Notes under the pieces: model-generated | Told to the model about the DNA's origin: nothing | Database searches by the model: none | The model's input: the letters and a program-made list of their open reading frames with translations, nothing else | NCBI GenBank assembly: GCA_965222485.1 | Contig: CBDCUC010000032.1 | Coordinates: forward strand, 1 to 17,340 | Reading direction: 5' to 3' | Length of the DNA stretch: 17,340 nt | Source of the DNA: CBDCUC01 sp965222485 | GTDB lineage: Bacteria > Pseudomonadota > Alphaproteobacteria > Rhizobiales > Hyphomicrobiaceae | Shown here: one piece after another, positions 1 through 5,884 of the stretch | How positions within the stretch are numbered: the stretch's first letter is position 1 | Layout of the letters: each line of letters begins with the position of its first letter | Program-made: the position numbers and the translations under genes

Positions 1-450
1 TCTGGCGTCATGACTGCCACGAGCACACCATCCCCTTCGGTCAGGCCTAGTGCCTTTGCCACCGCTGACGTAACCGATTGAGTATCTAAACCCATCCAGG
101 CCCTTGCGAACCTCTCCTGTCTCGCGCAACGCCGTTACTACTCGCTTAATCGTGTTTGCAGGTGTTGCAAGGCCAAGCCCCACTGAACCACTAGAGGAGG
201 AAATTGGCGTAGTTGCCATGCCGATAACGTCCCCCGTCATATTGAGAATAGGTCCGCCGGCGTTGCCCTCGTTCATAGCCGCATCGATTTTGGAAGCGTG
301 CACTATCGGAATTCCTGTTGTAATCCGGTGAGGCTGAAATAATGCCAGCCGTCGCTGTTCCCCCAAGCCCGAACGGATCGCCAATGGCAATGGCCCAATC
401 ACCTTTACGGGCAGCGGCGGAATCTCCGAAATTTAGGACCCTGAAGTGGT
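1..450 (-). pseudogene. Tandem HtrA-like gene, 3' part: second half of S1 unit 2 and start of its PDZ (partial, frameshifted)
   Basis: This is the continuation of the tandem HtrA gene, which leaves the window at the left edge. Read through three single-base insertions (near 439-441, 325-330 and 99-103), the translation gives NFGDSAAARKGDWAIAIGDP, then the active-site segment NEGNAGGPILNMTGDVIG, then ANTIKRVVTALRETGEVRKG and the start of a PDZ domain. HtrA proteases have GNSGGP here; the nucleophile Ser is replaced by Ala (GCC codon at 259-261), so unit 2 should be proteolytically dead although its His and Asp are present upstream. Each frameshift is undone by deleting one base, and the corrected sequence aligns closely with unit 1. 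Whether the gene is truly broken or only badly sequenced cannot be told from the window. Confidence 0.75.
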
Positions 451-1748
451 GTGCTGGACTCAACCTTAACAAGTGCAATATCCGTCTTCGGATCAGTGCC
501 AACGACTTTCGTCGATTCTAGTTTGGTTCCATCGTGAAGCGTCACGACAATCTCGTCCGCACCGTCAACCACATGGGCAGCAGTCAAAATGAGCCCAGAG
601 GAGTCGATGACAAAACCGGAACCTTGCGTTTTCCTGCCTTCTTCCTCTTGCCCTATCTTCATCTCATTAGGCAGGTTCTCGATGAACTCACGCAACGGAT
701 GATCTTTCGGGAGGTTCTTCAGCGGATCGGCATTTTTAGATGCTCGGCCGCTGTCACCCTTTGTGTCGAATTTTGTGATTGCGGAAACGCTTACAACAGC
801 TGGTCGTACACGCTCAACGATTGCCCACGTCGATTCTGAAGATTTCGGATTTGTCGCGCCATCTGCCTCCGCTGAGTCACTGGTGCTGATAGCGGAAAAT
901 CGAAGTGCCACAAAACGAGTAGTTTTCTCGGCAGTCTGAATTTGTAGAACAACTGCGTCCCGTCCCGAATTCTTCGTCACCGTCAACAGATTTTGGGCCT
1001 TTCCGACTGAATCTACGGGTCTCGCTCCCACTTCGGAGATTACTTGGCCAGGCTTTAACCCTTCGCTTGCGGCGTGACTGTTGGGCTGAACTTTGGTGAT
1101 GACGATCCCCGTTTTTGTGTTTTCGTTGATGCGATACTTAGTTCTGAGCTTCGGGCTAAGGTCTTCAACTGTAAGCCCTAGTTCTTGGAAGACATCTGTC
1201 GTCGATACCGGAGGCGTTTGGGAGTTCGCCCAAAGATTCGCGTCGCGCGGAGCTTCGCCGATGACGACCGGCACTGTTTTCTGGACGCTGTCACGCACTA
1301 AGTTGATTTTGACGCTCGTGCCGGGAAGAATTTGCGAAATCAATCTAACCAAACCTCTAGGTGAATCGATCATTCGTCCGTTGACTTCGACAATTACATC
1401 ACCGGATTTGAGACCAGCTCTCTCAGCCGGACTATCTGGCGTCGTTACGGCCACGAGCACACCTTTTACGACGTCCATGCCTAGTGTTTTTGCGACCGAT
1501 GGCGTCACCGATTGAGTAGCCAAGCCCATCCAGCCTTTGCGAATCTCTCCAGTGGTGCGCAAGGCCCTAACTATCTTCGTGATCGTGTTTGAAGGGGTCG
1601 CAAAGCTATTCTCAATTCCGACACTTACTATACCAACGACTTCTCCTCTTAAATTAAAAAGGGGACCACCTGATTGACCTTTATTTAAGCGCGCATCAAT
1701 ATGAATACGATTGCTATTTATACTTCTGTCTTGATCCGGAACGCTCAC
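405..1748 (-). CDS. Tandem HtrA-like protein, middle part: S1 unit 1 C-terminal half, PDZ1, PDZ2, S1 unit 2 N-terminal half
   Basis: This is an uninterrupted frame, and its continuity shows that two HtrA units are fused in one polypeptide. It opens with the unit 1 active-site strand (NKGQSGGPLFNLRGE, nucleophile Ser present at 1671-1673). Two PDZ domains follow (GVLVAVTTPDSPAERAGLKSG and GIVITKVQPNSHAASEGLKP), then a short linker, then a second S1 domain with catalytic His in LTAAHVVDGAD and catalytic Asp in DPKTDIALVKV (codon at 480-482). S1-PDZ-PDZ is the normal DegP/HtrA layout, so the fusion is a duplicated whole protease. The apparent start at 1748 is an artefact: the frame joins the upstream part through a one-base insertion near 1776-1784. 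Downstream it breaks at about 439-441. HtrA proteins act in the periplasm as protease-chaperones; here both units have lost a catalytic residue. Confidence 0.85.
   Translation of the reverse strand: MSVPDQDRSINSNRIHIDARLNKGQSGGPLFNLRGEVVGIVSVGIENSFATPSNTITKIVRALRTTGEIRKGWMGLATQSVTPSVAKTLGMDVVKGVLVAVTTPDSPAERAGLKSGDVIVEVNGRMIDSPRGLVRLISQILPGTSVKINLVRDSVQKTVPVVIGEAPRDANLWANSQTPPVSTTDVFQELGLTVEDLSPKLRTKYRINENTKTGIVITKVQPNSHAASEGLKPGQVISEVGARPVDSVGKAQNLLTVTKNSGRDAVVLQIQTAEKTTRFVALRFSAISTSDSAEADGATNPKSSESTWAIVERVRPAVVSVSAITKFDTKGDSGRASKNADPLKNLPKDHPLREFIENLPNEMKIGQEEEGRKTQGSGFVIDSSGLILTAAHVVDGADEIVVTLHDGTKLESTKVVGTDPKTDIALVKVESSTPLQGPKFRRFRRCP
482..596. repeat. Direct repeat, copy in S1 unit 2 (114 of 115 bases identical to 1893-2007)
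   Basis: This 115-base stretch covers the catalytic His region of S1 unit 2. By eye it differs from 1893-2007 at one base only. Flanking parts of the two units are clearly more diverged, so this tract is recent or has been homogenised. Confidence 0.85.
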
Positions 1749-1773
1749 AGCAATGCCGACAGTTGCTGTGCCC

Positions 1774-2526
1774 TCAAGTCCCGAAAGAATTCCCTATTGC
1801 AAGGAGCCAATCGCCTATACGGACGGCTGCGGAATCTCCAAACTTCAACGTTTTTAATCTGTCGCTGGACTTAGTCTTAATTAGTGCAATACCCGTCTTC
1901 GGATCAGTGCCAACGACTTTCGTCGATTCTAGTTTAGTTCCATCGTGAAGCGTCACGACAATCTCGTCCGCACCGTCAACCACATGGGCAGCAGTCAAAA
2001 TGAGCCCGGAGGCGTCAATGACGAAACCGGGTCCTTGCGATGTGACGCTCTTGGGCTTGTCGGCACCGTCAAGTAAATCTCCAAAATACTCCTCGAATAG
2101 AGGGTCCTTGGTTTTTTTTCCTCGTTCCACATTTATCTTCTGACGTGCGGAAACAACAACGACACCCTCTTTGACGCGTGCCAACAACTCAGGCAATTGC
2201 GTGAGGCCTGTCTTTGACCCCGCCGCTGCAGAGTTCACTTTCTCCAAATCATCCTGTGCGGCTGTGTTTTGGACCGTCTGCAACTCGCCTCGAAAACCGA
2301 AGGTTGTTTGACCGGACGCATCATTTCCCACATTGGTCCCAACGCGACTGACATTTACCTCCGCCTGAATGTCTTTGTGAGCCCGTTCACCATCTGGCAC
2401 AGCCTGGGTACAACTATGAATACCAAAATCAGGGCCTTGAATTTGGGCGCAAGTCCTATTGACATCTGCCGTGGCCGCGCTTGCCAGAACAGGTGATAAG
2501 ACAACGAAAATTATGGCTCGAAACAT
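1774..2526 (-). CDS. Tandem HtrA-like protein, N-terminal part: signal peptide, degenerate TPR, S1 unit 1 with lost catalytic Asp
   Basis: The start ATG at 2526 has a good Shine-Dalgarno (GAGGTG) just upstream. Residues 1-18 form a Sec signal peptide ending near ASA, placing the protein in the periplasm. The next ~80 residues hold a Cys-containing cap (TCAQIQGPDFGIHSCTQAV) and a degenerate TPR ending NTAAQDDLEKVNSAAA, which matches the end of the TPR array in the gene at 8682-10676. The S1 domain follows, with catalytic His181 in LTAAHVVDGAD. The catalytic Asp position reads DPKTGIALIKT: Gly212 (GGT, 1891-1893) replaces Asp, against GAT in unit 2. The frame stops at 1774 after GNSFGT because of a one-base insertion; removing it restores the join to the frame ending at 405. 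It is the last gene of the minus-strand run after the two S41 genes, 179 bases downstream of the nearest one. Confidence 0.85.
   Translation of the reverse strand: MFRAIIFVVLSPVLASAATADVNRTCAQIQGPDFGIHSCTQAVPDGERAHKDIQAEVNVSRVGTNVGNDASGQTTFGFRGELQTVQNTAAQDDLEKVNSAAAGSKTGLTQLPELLARVKEGVVVVSARQKINVERGKKTKDPLFEEYFGDLLDGADKPKSVTSQGPGFVIDASGLILTAAHVVDGADEIVVTLHDGTKLESTKVVGTDPKTGIALIKTKSSDRLKTLKFGDSAAVRIGDWLLAIGNSFGT
1893..2007. repeat. Direct repeat, copy in S1 unit 1
   Basis: This is the partner of 482-596, in the same orientation and about 1.41 kb away. One end falls at the codon of the catalytic Asp, where unit 1 has GGT (Gly) and unit 2 has GAT (Asp); the differing base is 1892, just outside the tract. 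Confidence 0.85.
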
Positions 2527-2705
2527 CTCGACACCTCAGAAACTCAATTGTCATTCGCAAGTGACACCAAGCACTAGCCGCTAGAACCAATATCATCGGA
2601 CCTGCAGCAATCGAGGCGAACGAGCCAAACTTGATGTCGCAACCTGCGCAGAAGTGGAAATTGCGTCGTTGAACGAACCCTCCGAGTGATGGGCACCACG
2701 ACACA

Positions 2706-4148
2706 TCATCGCTCCCCCCCGTGGCGAGCGATGAGCGCCTTCGCCAGCTCAGAGAACGTGCCGTTTGGATACTGGTCCAAGTAGAGCTTCAATAATCCCG
2801 GATCGTTCGATTGCTTGACTGAATTCCAGAATTCCAGCTCGACTTCCAAATCAATCTCGCTTGCAGGAGCTGTCGCGGGTGCTGATCCTTGTGTTGCGCC
2901 GCTTGCAGCGCCTTGCCTTGTGTTCGCGCTACTGCTGTGAGGTGAGGAATCCAACTTTGCCAGCAACTTCAGGGCTTGTTGAAGTTGCGTATCTTTTTCT
3001 GGCTCCTTTGGTACGAACGTTGGCGCGCTTTGATGTTTTGAATCTAATTCGGCTGGAATGATTTGCTTCACGAGCACATCAGGCTCCACGCCCTTGGACT
3101 GAATCGACATTTTATTCGGGGTCAGATATTGCGCGGTCGTCAGTCGCAAGGCGCCGAGCGCCCCAAGTGGAAGAATAGTCTGAACGGTTCCCATGCCAAA
3201 TGAACGCGTTCCGACAACTGTCGCACGCTTATTGTCTTGCAGTGCGGTCGCAATAATTTCAGAACCCGACGCCGTGCCGCCATTGATAAGAACGATGAGA
3301 TTGCCACCGTTTAGAACATCTCCGGGTTTCGCCTTCGCTATTTTCTTGTCGTCAGCACTGCGCCCCTGCGTCACGACGATTACACCTTCGTTCAAGAAAT
3401 CATCTGCTACGGCAATGGCCTGATCAAGCAGGCCGCCGGGATTGTTGCGCAGGTCAAGAATCAAGCCGATTTTCTTCTTGCCGGAAGCCTTCTTAAGCTT
3501 CTCGATCGCGGCAACAAGTTTACTCCGCGAGATTTCGTTTAGCGTGGTGATACGGACATATCCCACTCCGTCAATCAGCCGGGACTTAGCGGGATTGATG
3601 CGTATAACATCGCGTTTGACCTCAATGTTAATCGGCGCACTTCGGCCCTTGCGCACAATCGTTACGTCGATCGGCGTGTTTATCGGCCCGCGCATTTTCT
3701 CAACCGCTTGCCCCAAGGTAAGCCCGACGATCTGCTCGCCATCGAGATGTGTAATAAGATCGCCGGGGAGAATTCCTGCTTCTTGCGCAGGCGCCTCGTC
3801 AATAGGCCTAACGACCTTTACGACACCGCTTTCCATAGTGAGCTCCAGCCCGAGCCCACCCACGGCGCCGCGCGTTTGAACCTGCATATCCCGAAAGTCG
3901 CGGGGCGGGAGGTAATTTGAATGTGGGTCAAGCCGCCTCAGCATCCCGTTGATGCCAGCTTCAATGGCCTTATTCCAATCGACGTCCTCGACAAAATTTT
4001 CGTCGATCCGCTCAATCACCGTCCCTAGCCTATCAAGGGCCTTATATAGCTTCTTCTTGTCTTCCGCGACGGACACACTGGGAATAGCCAGAGCAAGGAG
4101 CGCCGTTAATCCGGCTGCAAAAAAAGTAAGGTTTCTCAAAAACGACAT
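2706..4148 (-). CDS. S41 (CtpA-like) pseudoprotease A with C-terminal FW/LYL module; catalytic Lys replaced by Met
   Basis: S41 peptidases are periplasmic C-terminal processing proteases with a Ser-Lys dyad. I prefer the ATG at 4148 (an ATG at 4175 adds nine residues) because it begins a standard signal peptide, MSFLRNLTFFAAGLTALLA to VAED. After an N-terminal helical region (LDPHSNYLPP) comes a PDZ domain (APAQEAGILPGDLITHLDG), then the catalytic core with LDLRNNPGGLLDQA. The nucleophile Ser is present (GGTASGSEI, codon 3267-3269). The general-base Lys, 25 residues further on, is Met (RSFGMGTVQT, ATG at 3192-3194), where active members have FGKG. The C-terminus carries a Ser/Ala-rich linker and a ~45-residue module (LEFWNSVKQSNDP, LYLDQYPNGTFSELAKALI) also found at 6011-6148 and 10032-10172. 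It lies 63 bases downstream of its paralogue, probably in the same operon, and is predicted to be proteolytically inactive. Confidence 0.92.
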   Translation of the reverse strand: MSFLRNLTFFAAGLTALLALAIPSVSVAEDKKKLYKALDRLGTVIERIDENFVEDVDWNKAIEAGINGMLRRLDPHSNYLPPRDFRDMQVQTRGAVGGLGLELTMESGVVKVVRPIDEAPAQEAGILPGDLITHLDGEQIVGLTLGQAVEKMRGPINTPIDVTIVRKGRSAPINIEVKRDVIRINPAKSRLIDGVGYVRITTLNEISRSKLVAAIEKLKKASGKKKIGLILDLRNNPGGLLDQAIAVADDFLNEGVIVVTQGRSADDKKIAKAKPGDVLNGGNLIVLINGGTASGSEIIATALQDNKRATVVGTRSFGMGTVQTILPLGALGALRLTTAQYLTPNKMSIQSKGVEPDVLVKQIIPAELDSKHQSAPTFVPKEPEKDTQLQQALKLLAKLDSSPHSSSANTRQGAASGATQGSAPATAPASEIDLEVELEFWNSVKQSNDPGLLKLYLDQYPNGTFSELAKALIARHGGER

Positions 4149-4211
4149 CACAAAGAGTTCCGCTCTTATAAACATGTCCCCACAAGATTACTGGCTGCGC
4201 CGATCGGGGAC

Positions 4212-4559
4212 TTATTGGCTATTTTGAACCTCTCCACGAAGTAACTTCAGGGCGTATTGAAGCTGCGTATCCTTTTCAGCTTCTTTAGGGACGTAAGAGG
4301 TGGAGTCGGCATTACCTTTCGATTGGGCCTTCTTCATCGTTGCCTTCATTTCAGCAGGAAGTTGCTGCTCGATAATGATGTCCGGATCGATACCCTTGGC
4401 CTGAATGGACCGGTTCGCGGGCGTATAGTAACGCGCAGTTGTCAACCGCAGAGCACCGTCCTTTCCGAGCGGATGTATTGTCTGAACAAGCCCCTTACCG
4501 AACGAACGCGTTCCCACAATCGTTGCCCGCTTGTGGTCCTGTAATGCGCCCGGCAACAA
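4212..4559 (-). CDS. S41 (CtpA-like) pseudoprotease B, C-terminal part after a frameshift
   Basis: This frame continues the S41 protein that starts at 5478. The upstream frame leaves the alignment after ASEIVAG, and deleting one base near 4546-4552 joins it to ALQDHKRATIVGTRSFGKG here. The catalytic Lys (RSFGKGLVQT) is present. The C-terminus contains YVPKEAEKDTQLQYALKLL, almost the same as VPKEPEKDTQLQQALKLL in paralogue A, and then stops: it lacks the linker and FW/LYL module that copy A has gained. The apparent ATG at the start of this frame is not a credible independent start, since it lies inside the S41 core. Confidence 0.85.
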   Translation of the reverse strand: MLPGALQDHKRATIVGTRSFGKGLVQTIHPLGKDGALRLTTARYYTPANRSIQAKGIDPDIIIEQQLPAEMKATMKKAQSKGNADSTSYVPKEAEKDTQLQYALKLLRGEVQNSQ

Positions 4560-5478
4560 TCTCCGACGCTGCCGCCGACCCGCCGTTCATCAAAACAACG
4601 ATCTTTGCCCCATCGGCCACGTCTCCTTTCTTGGCCTGACTTCTTTGTGCTTCATCATAGTTCCGCCCTTTGGTTATGACAATCGCACCCGCCTCCAGGA
4701 AGGCATCGGAAACCGCTATGGCCTGGTCAGGAAGCCCGCCCGGGTTATTGCGAAGATCAAGAACATAGCCCATGAGAGATGGGCCGATCTCTGCCTTGAA
4801 ACGTTCAACCTCGACTTTCAACTTGTCACATGTGTGCTCGTTAAACGTCACTATTTTGATGTAACCGACATCGCCCTCTGCGCGTGCCATCACCGGATCA
4901 ATCTTGATGACCTCACGAACGACCGTCAGGTCAATAGGATCTGTATGCCCACTGCGAACAATGCGTATCCTTATCGGCTCCCCGGCTTTGCCGAGCATGC
5001 GCTCAACGGCCTTGGTGAGGGTAAGTCCTGCAATCGATCGATGATCAAGGTGGGTGATAAGGTCACCTGCCAGCACACCAGCCTTGTAGGCCGGTGTTCC
5101 ATGGATCGGAGCGACGACCTTCAGGACGCCGTTTTCCATCGTGACTTCTATGCCCAGTCCGCCAAACTGTCCGCGTGTCTGAACCTGCATCTTCTCGAGA
5201 TCCTGCAGGCTCAGATATGCGGAATGCGGATCCAGACTTTGCAATATGCCATCGATAGTCCACTCGATGAGTTTGTCCTCGTCGACCTCTTTAAAATAAT
5301 CCGAACGAACGCGCTCTAAGACATCGCTGTACAGATCCAAGGCGCGATGTATTTCCTTGTCCTGAGCCGGCGCGGAGGTGATGCCGAGCGCCAGACAGAC
5401 CAGAGCGATAACGAACACTGCTAAGCAGCCCCTAACGACTCTCAAATTTGATGCAGTTGCCAAAACAAGCAGCCGCAA
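4495..5478 (-). CDS. S41 (CtpA-like) pseudoprotease B, N-terminal part: signal peptide, PDZ, catalytic core with Ser replaced by Ala
   Basis: The open frame extends back to a GTG at 5646, but I choose the TTG at 5478. It has a strong Shine-Dalgarno (TGGAGG, six bases upstream) and puts the signal peptide (GCLAVFVIALVCLALGIT to APAQ) near the N-terminus. A PDZ domain follows (GTPAYKAGVLAGDLITHLDH), then the S41 core with LDLRNNPGGLPDQA. The nucleophile motif reads NGGSAAASEI, where active S41 enzymes have GSASASEI. The residue 25 positions before the catalytic Lys is therefore Ala (GCA, 4570-4572), so the protein should be inactive. This is the complementary lesion to paralogue A, which keeps Ser and loses Lys. 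The frame is broken near 4546-4552 and continues in 4212-4559. It is the first gene of the minus-strand run and diverges from the TPR-S1 gene. Confidence 0.87.
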   Translation of the reverse strand: MRLLVLATASNLRVVRGCLAVFVIALVCLALGITSAPAQDKEIHRALDLYSDVLERVRSDYFKEVDEDKLIEWTIDGILQSLDPHSAYLSLQDLEKMQVQTRGQFGGLGIEVTMENGVLKVVAPIHGTPAYKAGVLAGDLITHLDHRSIAGLTLTKAVERMLGKAGEPIRIRIVRSGHTDPIDLTVVREVIKIDPVMARAEGDVGYIKIVTFNEHTCDKLKVEVERFKAEIGPSLMGYVLDLRNNPGGLPDQAIAVSDAFLEAGAIVITKGRNYDEAQRSQAKKGDVADGAKIVVLMNGGSAAASEIVAGRITGPQAGNDCGNAFVR

Positions 5479-5484
5479 TCCCAA

Positions 5485-5490
5485 CCTCCA
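5485..5490 (-). promoter_or_regulatory. Shine-Dalgarno TGGAGG deciding a TTG start
   Basis: On the minus strand TGGAGG lies six bases before TTG at 5476-5478. It is the best ribosome site in the 170 bases between the longest possible start (GTG, 5646) and the signal peptide of S41 protein B. Confidence 0.5.
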
Positions 5491-5823
5491 CGAAGAACTT
5501 GAAACGAAGCTCTGCCAGAGCGGTGCAAAGGTTCCCCTCCGCACGCAGCGGTCAAAGGTGTTTTGCTGGGAAAGCCCTTTGAAATTATATAGCGATGGAT
5601 ACGAAACTTCTGCTTTGCGAGTTACACAATCCATCGCAATAATCACTTTCAGAAAAAGAGCACATACAGTTCATCGAGTTCACACGATCCCAAGGTAGAA
5701 ATCAACACTATTCACCCAAAACTGGCGAGCGGTGGCGACACCGTACAGAACTGCTATCTACTAGGATATTCGTACATCTAGAGATCCAGTTGTCTCGTTA
5801 TGGTTGCTGTATTTGTCACGTGG

Positions 5824-5853
5824 TTGACCAGCCCGCGCAAGACCAACTACGAT
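5824..5853 (+). promoter_or_regulatory. Possible sigma-70 type promoter for the TPR-S1 gene
   Basis: TTGACC and TACGAT are separated by 18 bases. A transcript from here would start near 5860, just before the ribosome site at 5867-5874. The call rests on consensus match and position only. Confidence 0.35.
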
Positions 5854-5884
5854 ATTTCCAGCCTGTAAAAGGAGCCAGAGAGCT

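Larger units (their letters stand above)
5479..5884. other. Divergent intergenic region between S41 gene B and the TPR-S1 gene
   Basis: If S41 protein B starts at 5478, this 406-base stretch separates two divergent genes and must hold both promoters. Part of it (5479-5646) is open in the S41 frame but translates to a sequence without a recognisable signal peptide or domain. I see one plausible promoter (5824-5853, plus strand) and a clear ribosome site AAAAGGAG (5867-5874) for the gene at 5885. I see no convincing inverted repeats or RNA structure. Confidence 0.5.

Noticed and set aside
2456..2704. Open frame of 82 codons on the minus strand between S41 copy A and the tandem HtrA gene, with a CAGC motif and a hydrophobic stretch
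   Set aside because: It starts at GTG without a ribosome site, overlaps the well-supported HtrA start by about 70 bases and shows no family resemblance.
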